Origin: Notospermus geniculatus
Taxonomy: Eukaryota > Nemertea > Pilidiophora > Heteronemertea > Lineidae
Length of the DNA: 64,000 nt
Reading direction: 5' to 3'
Assembly: GCA_002633025.1 (NCBI GenBank)
Contig: NMRB01000015.1
Span: 477,150-541,149 of the forward strand
Part shown: piece after piece, positions 46,686 to 57,150 of the stretch
Numbering within the stretch: the stretch's first letter is position 1
Layout: the number at the start of each line of letters is the position of its first letter
The notes under the pieces: generated by a model
The model's input: only the letters and a program-made list of their open reading frames with translations
Database searches by the model: none
Told to the model about the DNA's origin: nothing
Program-made: the position numbers and the translations under genes

Positions 46686-46990
46686 TATGTTTTCATGAAA
46701 TTACTGTACAAACTTGACAAAATGTCTCTCTATAATGGTGACTGAAGCAGATGATAAGGACTAGAGTTCGGTGTGTAAGACAGAACAGCACATAACAGCA
46801 GCTCAGAAAAATATGCACTCTGTTTTCAGATAGTAAATGGGCCATGCTCGTTTCTGCTTATATACCAACGTAAGATTACTCTGTTGATATTCATAACCAT
46901 CAAAAATAGATTATCTATTTTTGTAACCACTGACTACCTGTATATAGTGATATGTATGAATGTAGCCAGCAGTCTATCATGTAAAAAGTT

Positions 46991-47030
46991 TCAAGTATAT
47001 TGAAGTATATTGAAGTATATTGAAGTTAAA
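46991..47030. repeat. 12-base tandem repeat
   Basis: AAGTATATTGAAGTATATTG, repeated about three times. Confidence 0.6.
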
Positions 47031-47283
47031 GGATGTTTCTTTCTATTCTCATCGAATTTATTGACGTTGACAGCAATGTCACAGTCCAGTTCCACCGGTA
47101 TTCCATTGGAAATACAAATGACAGTACTGGTAAATGAAATCACTAAAAGCTGGTTGCATAGTAATGGGATTGGGCTATCTATTCATAAAATAAATACATG
47201 CACCATACAAGAGCAACGCAGAGCGTGGCATATGCCCCCGACTGGTATGTTGTTTGTGGGCGAAGCAATCTGAAATTAATTGA

Positions 47284-47476
47284 CGGAAACTCGATTTCAA
47301 GATGGCCACCATAGCCGCCATCTTGGATGGGCGGCAGAGCTGGTCATCGAAAGGAACCTTCCCCTCATAGATGCAAACCCTCACCAAAAAATTCAGGTTG
47401 ATTGTGCAAAGCGTTCTCATGTTAATCAATGGAAGCCAATTTCAAGATGGCCACCATAGCCGCCATCTTGGATGGG
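47284..47476. repeat. Start of a 145-bp satellite entering an assembly gap
   Basis: TTTCAAGATGGCCACCATAG, then CCGCCATCTTGGATGGG, occurs at 47295 and again 145 bases on. The second copy runs directly into the n run. The block is itself partly palindromic (CAAGATGG and CCATCTTG). The spacer between copies does not code. The gap probably hides more units. Confidence 0.7.
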
Positions 47477-48368
47477 NNNNNNNNNNNNNNNNNNNNNNNN
47501 NNNNNNNNNNNNNNNNNNNNNNNNNNNNNNNNNNNNNNNNNNNNNNNNNNNNNNNNNNNNNNNNNNNNNNNNNNNNNNNNNNNNNNNNNNNNNNNNNNNN
47601 NNNNNNNNNNNNNNNNNNNNNNNNNNNNNNNNNNNNNNNNNNNNNNNNNNNNNNNNNNNNNNNNNNNNNNNNNNNNNNNNNNNNNNNNNNNNNNNNNNNN
47701 NNNNNNNNNNNNNNNNNNNNNNNNNNNNNNNNNNNNNNNNNNNNNNNNNNNNNNNNNNNNNNNNNNNNNNNNNNNNNNNNNNNNNNNNNNNNNNNNNNNN
47801 NNNNNNNNNNNNNNNNNNNNNNNNNNNNNNNNNNNNNNNNNNNNNNNNNNNNNNNNNNNNNNNNNNNNNNNNNNNNNNNNNNNNNNNNNNNNNNNNNNNN
47901 NNNNNNNNNNNNNNNNNNNNNNNNNNNNNNNNNNNNNNNNNNNNNNNNNNNNNNNNNNNNNNNNNNNNNNNNNNNNNNNNNNNNNNNNNNNNNNNNNNNN
48001 NNNNNNNNNNNNNNNNNNNNNNNNNNNNNNNNNNNNNNNNNNNNNNNNNNNNNNNNNNNNNNNNNNNNNNNNNNNNNNNNNNNNNNNNNNNNNNNNNNNN
48101 NNNNNNNNNNNNNNNNNNNNNNNNNNNNNNNNNNNNNNNNNNNNNNNNNNNNNNNNNNNNNNNNNNNNNNNNNNNNNNNNNNNNNNNNNNNNNNNNNNNN
48201 NNNNNNNNNNNNNNNNNNNNNNNNNNNNNNNNNNNNNNNNNNNNNNNNNNNNNNNNNNNNNNNNNNNNNNNNNNNNNNNNNNNNNNNNNNNNNNNNNNNN
48301 NNNNNNNNNNNNNNNNNNNNNNNNNNNNNNNNNNNNNNNNNNNNNNNNNNNNNNNNNNNNNNNNNNNN
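47477..48368. other. Assembly gap (892 n)
   Basis: A run of n following the satellite units. ORFs that cross it are meaningless. Confidence 0.98.
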
Positions 48369-49821
48369 CTTTGTCAATCAAATGTCATCATGATTTTTGT
48401 ATTGATTATATTATTCTGCACTCATCGTGTAGCCTAGCCAATATGCCCACCTGGAGGGCTGTCCAGCCACCAAGGACAGCTTCAATGGCTTGATAAAATA
48501 AGTTTTTCTCTGCTGCCATGCTTTTTGCATGCATACCACATGTACCACGTGCATTCCACGTGCATTCCACATGCATCACATGCTTTTCACTCTAGTTTAT
48601 TTAGCACCAGTTGAAACCATTTTAAACTGATTCAACTGGCTGATTCGAAGTCATTTTTCTTCATCAAGTTGCTCCCAAAATTATTCAAAATGTGTGTAGT
48701 TAGAACATAAGGACTTTCTAAGAGTATCTTATGGAAGATAAGCAAGTGGTCGCACAGGTTTGGAATTTTAGGAGGAGCACTAAAACCGTGCAGTGACACT
48801 GGTTTTTCTTACATCAGGTGATTAACATTTATATCCAATAGAGGGCACCAACAATCAGGTGTCGGTTTCAAAAACATTGTCATTTTGGCCATTGAAAACT
48901 TTTTGAACTTTGCGTCAATTGCATACATTTCTTAACGAATAAACTCATCATTTACTCCTGACATGCCTGATAACTTTGTTGTTTTGCAGAGTTCATGAGT
49001 TGTAAGCATTGTTTGAGGAGAAATCATGTTGGATGACCACACTTTTGACTTTCCCTGGGCTGGGGGCTGTCAGCCTGACACTCAGGTTGTGGATTCAGGA
49101 TAGACCCCTTGCGCTTGTCCGTACAGGGTGTAAACAATAGCCTCGCCCCAGGCGAAAATGCAGAGAATGTGCAGTGAGCCGTTGTACATCGTTCGTGTTT
49201 TCACCTGGGGCGAGGCTATTGTTTACACCCTGGACGGACAAGCGCAAGGGGTCTATTGTGTGTTGTCTACCCGCCGGTACACAAACAAACACTCACAGCA
49301 CAGCAGTGTCTAGGCCTACCTATAAGAAAACCATCCATAGGCTAGGCCCTGCCTAGCTAACGTTAGACTGTAGTCTGTAGCAGTACAGTAGGAGGAGGAT
49401 TACCGGTAGGAGGAGAAGGTGCAGTGAGTGTTTGTACGTTGTAATGTGTGGCCGTGGTGGGCATCCATCCATGAGCGATGAGGTGTGTGGGCGGGTGGGG
49501 GGATCAGCATACCATTGCATTGGCATTGCCATTTGATTTAACTAGATCTAGATTCAGCCCAGCATGAATGAGGCCTAGTTAGTTGGCGGCCTTGCCTGGG
49601 ATAGGCCTACACACTAGACATAATAGGATATAGGTCAACGACGGAATGTCATAGGAAGGCATTAGGCCTAGACCTAAGGTCTGCTTTCTTCACTGCCAAC
49701 CATTGACCTTGGCCTACTACTGAGAGTGTTAAAGTGCACTACTACCGCCTAGTAGTACTCATGTACTGTCCTGTACTCATGACATGTTCACCTTTTCTTT
49801 TGATAATTTCAGTCCTAAAAT
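48369..49821. other. Region upstream of the POT1-like gene
   Basis: No coding exon seen. It contains the fold-back element at 49101-49255 and AGGCCT-rich sequence. The POT1-like start codon lies nine bases after a splice acceptor (tttcag at 49807-49812), so an untranslated first exon should lie in this region. Confidence 0.45.
49101..49255. mobile_element. Fold-back element, about 55-bp arms
   Basis: TAGACCCCTTGCGCTTGTCC at the left mirrors GGACAAGCGCAAGGGGTCTA at the right. Pairing continues through GGGTGTAAACAATAGCCTCG and CCCCAGGCGAAAA with few mismatches. TA at both edges may be the target. No ORF. Confidence 0.75.
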
Positions 49822-52800
49822 ATGGGTCAACATCGGAAAAAGCGGAAAATTCCAGATAAAGGAGAACCGAGGCCTGCAAAAATGATGAAAAATTCCAACG
49901 TTGAAAAAGGCAGAAAGATCACAACCAGGAAATCCCAACTGACCACACATTCATATGCCTTAAGAAGCAATTCATCCGATGATAGAACTCTTCAAAATGA
50001 GCAAAAACCTAAAACTCTTGGTCGGATGAGACTGCCTCCAATGCAGAAACAGAAACTTGCTAGGCCTAACCCAGGCAACCCTGTAACTAAAAAGAGGATG
50101 AAGTCAGCAGTGACAAGAGAGCAGTACAGTTTACGAAGTGACCAGTCTTTGAATGGAGGGCATGAAAGGATTGTGGGTGCAGCAATTCATTCAATAAAAC
50201 CCAGCAGATATACTAAGTCATCAGTTATCAAGAAAAGGGTGCAAAGTGAGAAGCAGTCAAACAAGGGAGAGACATCAAGTATGTCAAGTGTTTCTGTTAT
50301 GATGTCAGGATCACAGGATCAGTTCACAGGAAAGACTGGTGATAATGTGCTGACAAATAAAGTCACATCTTCGGAGCTGGAAAGAAAAGCTGGAATCCCT
50401 GGTCCCAGTGGTAAGAAGGCTACATTGACGCCTGCAAGAATTCAAGGATCTGGAAACCTGAGCAAAGATGCCTTGCCGTACAATTCAGCATTTGTTTCAG
50501 TCATGATGTGTGATGAATCTTCAAACAGAACTGTCTCATCTGCTCCCAATCAGGGGAAGACCAGGTGTCAGCCCACATCAACTCCCAGAGCGAATAAGAC
50601 CAGTAATACCACACCAAATTCCCAGTGTAGTGCTACACCTGATACAAGTACAAGTTTTCCTGTTCCATCAACATCATCAGATGTCAATTCCCCACAAAGA
50701 AAAGCAAGGCAAACGAATCCAGTTCCAGGTTTGGATCAAGTTCCCCCTGCATTTGATTACAGCTATAAGAAATTGGCTGATCTTCCCAAGCATTTTCAAG
50801 ATCTGACATCCATGCCGCAGAAAACTAATGATAAAGTCAACGTTTATGGAGTAGTTGAGTTCTTCAAGGCTCCAATGAAGACGTTAGGAATAGGTACCTT
50901 TATCTCCTGTATTTTCCCTATGCTACTGCGTGACGAGTCTCTACTGTTTATGGAGGGCTCAAAAAATAGATTTTGTCAATTTCCACACGGATGCCGCAGA
51001 AATAGGTGTCGAGTCACATAACATATCTGGAATTTCCTGGAAGCGCAGCCTTTTGGAGTTGATAGAACAAACAGACATGACATCATAAAGCCAAAATAAA
51101 TCATACTTTGTAAATTCTTTCTTCCAGACCACATCATGGTGGTGGTGCTTCGTGACGAGTCTCTACAAGCTGATGGTTTCAGATGTTCTTTGTTTGCCAA
51201 AACTCCTGAATCACTGCCAGAAGTTACCTCTGTAGGAGATATCTTAAGGCTACACAGAATCAAGGTGGGTGGTCTGGTTGTTTCTTAATATTAAAGCACA
51301 TGAAAGAGAGTACATTTGGGGTGGTCGGTTTCCTGAATAACTTGAAAACCACAAGATCATATTGTGAGATCTCTGCTGTTCAGTACTTCGTGACCTCTTT
51401 CCGAAATGCAAAGCATTACCATTCTGTTCATTGACTAAAATATCAATAGTGAACATTTGTCTTTCTCTGCAGTTGGTCAAGTATGGTAATACTGTGAGGG
51501 GTCAGTCGAGCCCAGGTTGGTCGGGACTGGTGTTCCCAAAAAACGGAAGTCAGCCAATTTCAACCAGTGAAAATTTTACCCTCACAAATAAGGATCACAG
51601 AAAGGTATGACTTGGAGCATTTGATTACTGGTTGATGCCTGCACTGCCGCTCCTCTATGGTGGCCATCTTGAATTCGGTTTTGGTTCCATAACCCAGGCA
51701 AGAAATCTTTGCCTTTGCATTTTGTACCATGGTGATGCACTGCAGTGCTCCCAGAATCGAGGCAAATAATTTCCCTATTTTCTGTGGAAAAGAGACACTT
51801 GGTGTAAAAGGGCCATGTTTCTTGGTCTATCTTCAGGTTGAGAGGCTCAGAAGATTGACTCCTGTCGGTAACTCTCCAATGACACTTGCCATTGAAAATA
51901 TCCGACATGGGACGTATGTTGACATCACATGCCAGGTAATGAAACCATCATGACGAGAAGTGCAGCATTCCTTGTAGACATCATTCATGGCACTCTTGTC
52001 AATGCACTGGGTGTACTAGGCCTACTGCGTACCAATCATTCCTGGCTAACAGAAATTGATTTCAATTTCATGTTATATTTCAGTCTAATCGCTGGAATCA
52101 ACTCTGTATTTCCAGGTTGTGGCCACTAGAATCCAGAATGACAGAGCAGTCTTGAGAGTTTGGGATGGCACGAAGTTACCAAGCGAATGGTTAGGGAATT
52201 CTGTTGAAATTGTCTAAAATCCTCATGAATAAGTTCGAAAGAATTTGAAGAAACATTCATCAGATGGCTGATAGGAACAACGGAACCTTTCTTCAAATAT
52301 TTTTCAATGAATACCATAGAATATGAGAAAACTCTGACAGAAGATGTCATCTGCTGGACTTCTGTGATATGATGCCTTTACCAACATCATATTTGTTGAA
52401 GTTCACAGAATTCATTTCATATTTCAGTCAGACATATGGTGTGAATCTTGACAACACAAGCCAAGACATTCAGGACATCAGTAATGGCTTAACAGTGGAT
52501 GTCCTGGTATTTGATGATCATGCAAGAGAGGCAGAAACCTTGCAGGTACTAGTATAAGCCGCACAGGCTGAGCTCCGTCCTGTGTCAAGTGTGAACATTT
52601 ATTGTCTGTATGGAAATATTTCACAAAATGAACAAGTTTTATATCAAATCATAATAGAGATTGACGGCATATCCAGATGCGGTAGGAGTGTTTTTAAAGT
52701 CAGCTAACCCGGCTGAATGGTGAGTCCAGCAGCGTTGGGTCAGTCGACTTTAAAAACACCCTGCTGCATTGAGATTTGCCGCAAATGTGCACCTGGCTTA

Positions 52801-53026
52801 ATTGGACTCTTGTCTATTTCAGCCAGGGGATATGGTGAAGCTTGTCAATGTCTTGGCGGATCATGGCCGGAAAAATCCAAATGATTTTGGACTGGTGATG
52901 AGAGGTGGCAAGAGCTATGGGCGTGGTATCAACATCTTGGACAGAGAGAGTTGTGATTATCAGATCTTGGAAAACAGGATAAATCGATCCAAAAACTCCA
53001 ATGCACGTTCATCTGTGAGTGATTAG
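49822..53026 (+). CDS. POT1-like telomere-binding protein with long N-terminal extension
   Basis: POT1 binds single-stranded telomeric DNA through two OB folds. Exons: 49822-50893, 51128-51264, 51473-51604, 51837-51935, 52116-52189, 52428-52545 and 52823-53026; phases agree, 611 residues if the TAG at 53024 is used. Residues 1-310 are a basic, Ser-rich, probably disordered region with YALRS and YSLRS repeats and two SVMM motifs. OB1 starts near FDYSYKKLADLPK (residue 311) and includes NVYGVVEFFKAP, GDILRLHRIK and LTNKDHRKVERLRR. OB2 includes VDITCQVV, VLRVWDGTKLP, GLTVDVLVFDDH and GGKSYGRGINIL. These match vertebrate POT1 in order. The C-terminal half (OB3 and TPP1-binding region) was not found. 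A good donor (TCT|gtgagt at 53014) overlaps the end, so the gene may continue. Confidence 0.82.
52677..52770. mobile_element. Small fold-back element in a POT1-like intron
   Basis: ATGCGGTAGGAGTGTTTTTA at the left and, reverse-complemented from the right, ATGCAGCAGGGTGTTTTTAA form arms that continue through AAGTC and end near TAACCC and GGGTCA. About 94 bases in all. Confidence 0.5.
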
Positions 53027-53592
53027 GGTCATATTCAGAATTCTAATGAACTGGCACATATTTTGGGAAAAGGTCATATTTAGTAAAGGGTCATACTATT
53101 CAGAAAAAGGTCATATTCAGAATTCTACTGGCACATACTTTGGAAAAAGTCAAATGTCACAAATGTTCCTCACTTGTATCATAGACAATGTCTTCAGTAA
53201 TCAGTTGTTATGATGAACCTATTATTTATATATTGCATGTTATGAGTATTTACAAAATGTAAACTTTTAAATGTCATTTTAGGTAAATATAAATATAACG
53301 GATTTCTGAGGCAGATGATGTACCGGTACATGTATTTGACTCTTATCTCTACATCTCTTATCTCAACCAAGACTGCTTGGGGAAACACCAAACAGACGAA
53401 GACTCCTAATATAGGTTTACCGCAAAATCCCAAAACTTACTCCATAAATGTGGCTTTACAAAAAAACAATTCTGTGAAAAGAGCCTGAAATGTTTGGCGT
53501 AGAAGCCGTCCTCATTTCATCGCCGAGTTCATAGTCTGCCTCCCTGGACAAGAATCCTCCTCCACCTCGTGCGCGTCAAGCAGCCTCCGGGA
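53027..53592. other. Convergent spacer between POT1-like and membrane protein genes
   Basis: AT-rich, with repeated AAGGTCATATT pieces near 53070-53120. No exon that continues POT1 is seen. Confidence 0.45.
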
Positions 53593-55634
53593 TTAAGAAG
53601 CTTGCATGTCGATTACCGTCTCCTTAGGGCTCTGGTTTTTGCCTTGATCCGGCCTGCCTCCCTCCATTCTCTGCTGACGATGTTGGATAACTCTCTCCAC
53701 CTCGGGGTCGGAGGCTTCTTTGTCTGCGAGCTCCCATGCCTAAATATGAAATAATTTTCGTTACTAAGGCAACTATCAACAACGGCATCATTTGGCAGTT
53801 ACACTCTGGCTTGAGAGGCGATCCTCTAGGCGGACATGCATAAGAGTAATAGTAGGAACTTACCATCTTTACCGCCTCTCTGGGATAGGGGTTCTCCGTG
53901 TACCAGGATTCCACCACCGCCCGCTTTGCCCTCATCTCGGAACGAAGTGACTCGCAGTGGAGTTGCAAGGCTTTCCACCTGAAAGCGGAGACAAGAATAT
54001 TGGCGCCGATTGCTTGGCTGCTTCAAATCCTCTTTTCTCAGAGTCCTCGGAAGCATTTCACCTTTGCGGAATTTTCGGACGTGTTGGATGGTATTGGAAT
54101 ATGAAGACATATTCTGAGACCGTAAAATTGCTGTATGAAGATAAAGCATTTGTTAACAGGAACGCCACAGAGAAACACGAAATATATCCAACTAAAAAGC
54201 CACGGCATCAGGACGGGCCTACCTGCAGTAGTATCCCACTACCTCTTTCTTGAACGCCATCGAATTCCAGTAATCACGGAGTTCTTCCGCTGGAATGTTC
54301 TTCGCCTTGGTGATATCCCTGGCCATGGTCGGCTCCAAGACATCCTTGCACTCCTTGTACCATTTCTCCGCAAGTTCTACCGACTGCTGAAGAATCCCCA
54401 TTACAGATGACAAGTCGTTCAGCGACTTCCCGAGGAAGCACTTGGTCAGCTCGGCGTCACTCATACCTGCTGTAATATCGGTTTTCTTTGCTGTCCTCTG
54501 AAGCATTTCTCTTTTGAGAAGTTGCAGTTCTTCGCTCAAGGCTTCGAATTCAGTACCATTGCTGTGGGTTATTTCGTGGAGTGGAAGATAAGGTTTTTCG
54601 CCATTTGGACAGTCTTTCGTTTCAAAGAACCAATGATTTGGCTTACAAATGAAGCATATGAAAAGGACAGTAGTGGATAGAGTGGGCGCCAAGATGATGA
54701 CAGGTACGCATCGGACTTCGCAACGAGACAAAAGCAGTTGACATAGGAAGAGAACCGCAAGAGTAGGTACAAAAATGATTAGGATGACCGGCTTGTACTG
54801 CGCATGTTTGGGGCGTTGACATTTATTGTATGTATACGGTATCGCAAGCAGCACCAAGGCAAGTACCAAGGTTGACCAGCCGCAGATGACGTTATGGAAA
54901 GAACAAACACAAACGGTGAAAATACCGACGCAGAGGACAGTAATGACGAAGCTGATCCAGTCCTTGACAGAGTTCTCCTTGAGAAAGATCAGGAAACTTA
55001 GACATGTTAGAACCGTTGACTGACGACCGGTGGTGGACTTGGTGGAACTGCCATGGCCATTCATCATCTCTTCACTGACTCGTCGAAGGCGTTTGTTCAC
55101 CTCATCTACATCAATCTCCTCAGCTATCAACTCGGCCTCCCTTCCCTCTTCTTGCGACGTCACAAACTTGAGCGCATCGTCCACCGTTGACTTCGTGGTG
55201 TCCAAAACTCCCATTGCCTTTTCCGTACTGGTTTTCAGGCTTTGGATGTCCTTTGTTATCGCATTGATATCATCTTTAGCGAAGTCTGGGAAGCCATCCA
55301 ACAAGTACAGATACGCCACTTTCAATTTGTCGAGGATGTTAGAAGCTCCTGTTTGAAAGGCTTGAAGCATGAGGCTGACCGCGTCTATCGCTTTGAGGAT
55401 GCTGAACAGACCATCTTGTATCTTGACCAGCGACCCCGCGTCCCTGGCCGAGGCGTGTGTGGCAATCCGTTGGTACTTCCCCGCCATGACAAGGGTCAGC
55501 AGGGCCTGGCGGGCCATGAACATCTGAGGGATTTGCTTCAACCAGTGTTGGACACCAGTATCTGAAGTCCCTGGAATGACGTCTAAGGCCACCTGGGTGT
55601 CTTTCCCTCCATTGGATGAGGATTCTAGTTCCAT
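53593..55634 (-). CDS. Multi-pass membrane protein of unknown family
   Basis: Three coding exons: 55634-54223, 53978-53864 and 53739-53593; phases agree, 557 residues. Residues 30-190 are helical and hydrophilic, with coiled-coil-like stretches. Membrane segments lie at about 206-218 (weak), 226-247, 251-267, 282-302 and 309-330, several rich in cysteine. The remaining 220 residues are a charged helical domain containing SDAELTKCFLGKSLNDL, then a basic tail ending near PKETVIDMQAS. There is no signal peptide. The start is the first Met after a ttttacag acceptor at about 55667, so an untranslated exon lies upstream. I do not recognise the family. The arrangement (helical, hairpin membrane block, helical) recalls membrane-shaping or scaffold proteins, but nothing specific supports that. 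Confidence 0.75.
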
Positions 55635-55755
55635 GACCTTAATGGATCGTTGTGTACACTTTTCAGCTCTGTAAAAGAAAACGTTGAAGAGGAAAACCTG
55701 ACACATTTACATAGCCTAAACAAGACATCCAACCCCGGGCATCCAACCTAACCTA

Positions 55756-56522
55756 CACAGTAAAAAAAGTAGTGTTAACCATACACCCAAAAGTAGTGTT
55801 AACTGCCTGACAACACTATAAATCAGTGTTAAAAAGAGTGTTAAACGTCTTAACACTAATTTTAAGTGTTGGAGAGTCGGTGTTAACAATGTTTAACACC
55901 CATAAATGGTGTTAGGAAATGTCTAACACTTAAAATTGGTGTTAGCCATCGGTGTTAACCACTTTTAAACACCCATTAATGGTGTTAAGGTAAAAGTCTA
56001 ACACTGTAAAGTAGTGTTAGCTACCACTGATAACTAATTTTTGATTTCTCCATGCCAAAATCTAATTCTTCAAGGCAAAGTTATGAAATCATTGTAACTT
56101 TGCTTGCCATTTCCTTCACGCTGTTTTGAAGCAGGTCTCAAGTGTAAAATAAAACGTTTGGCATTCTTATAGCAAAAACTCTCCACTGTTTGTCAAGTGG
56201 AATCATGGTGTAGTGGATCAGGAAGGGCCTTGCGGTGCAGAGGGTCCCCGGTTCAAACCCGACCACTGGCACATTTTTTTCTTTCTTTTTATTTTTCCAA
56301 AATGGACGTTCAAAACCAATTTTTCGACAGTGTTATGAGAAAAACACAGTTTCAGCATGTTTTGAAAAAAATATTTTTTGCATATGGGTGTTAACTTAAC
56401 ACTACTATAGAGTGTTAGATACATAACACCCAAAATTGGTGTTGGGAGCTATTGGACACTCATAACCGGTGTTACAGTAACACCCATTTTCAGTGTTATC
56501 TTAACACTCCTTTTTTTACTGT
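55756..56522. mobile_element. CACTA-like non-autonomous element built of GTGTTAACACC repeats
   Basis: The ends are CACAGTAAAAAAAGTAGTGT and its counterpart ACACTCCTTTTTTTACTGTG, with TA at each border. Sub-repeats of GTGTTA and TAACACC in both directions fill the outer parts. A tRNA-like sequence sits inside (56206-56272). No transposase ORF. CAC...GTG ends and a two- or three-base target suggest EnSpm/CACTA. Confidence 0.65.
56206..56272 (+). mobile_element. tRNA-like insert with A and B boxes
   Basis: GTGTAGTGGATCAGG resembles an A box and GGTTCAAACCC a B box, but the 5' and 3' ends do not form a convincing acceptor stem. More likely a SINE head than a working tRNA gene. It is nested within the CACTA-like element. 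Confidence 0.5.
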
Positions 56523-56578
56523 GTACAGAGATGTACCTATAAATAGGCATTGACTATAGGCCTAGCCTACATTGAGCA

Positions 56579-56875
56579 CACTGTTAGAAATTATTAATTT
56601 TACAGTAGTGATTTTGCAGTAATTTTACAGAAAGTGCCTGCAGCAGAGTCCCCAGCACTTTCTGTAAATTTACATAATTTTTTTATGGTATGATTCATGT
56701 TTTCCTGTATTGGTTGGACTCCATTGGACATCCCATTATGATGCCTTCTGAGATCAGTATGAAAATATAATTTGGTCAGCCTCCAGTCAAGTCTCTGTTA
56801 ACATTTATTTAAGTCTAGTCCTGGGGACTCTGCTGCACAGATTTTCTGTAAAATCTTCTGTTATTTCTAACAGTG
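56579..56875. mobile_element. Short CACTA-like element
   Basis: CACTGTTAGAAATTATTAAT at the left and TTATTTCTAACAGTG at the right are inverted repeats, about 297 bp apart. TTTTACAG and CTGTAAA pieces recur inside. No ORF. Confidence 0.6.
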
Positions 56876-57019
56876 CAAGTTACCAAGTTGTCTCGAACTA
56901 CTTTCATTTTCTTTTCGTCCGTCGCGTATCTTTCATTTTCAAACCCACAGGCGTTTTTGCGTCACCGACAAAGGACATGGAGTTGACGGTAACCAGCACT
57001 CTCAGCACGGACCACTTAC

Positions 57020-57150
57020 CTCGATCCTTTCTTTCTAAAAGCTTCCACAAATACCGACAAATTCAAAAGCAAAGGAACGAAAAAGCCAGCCGGCCTCGAT
57101 CATCTACGAGTGGGGATTCCCGCTAATACAGCACTTCCAGATCTGTTGAT
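57020..57150 (-). other. Possible untranslated first exon of the membrane protein gene
   Basis: On the - strand a good donor (GAG|gtaagt) ends a segment about 1.3 kb upstream of the coding exon's acceptor. It carries no clear coding frame. The upstream limit is a guess. Confidence 0.3.

Noticed and set aside
47371-48493. Long ORFs of 311-354 codons across the gap
   Set aside because: They consist almost entirely of n.
56206-56272. Functional tRNA gene
   Set aside because: A and B boxes are present but the acceptor stem does not pair; more likely SINE-derived.
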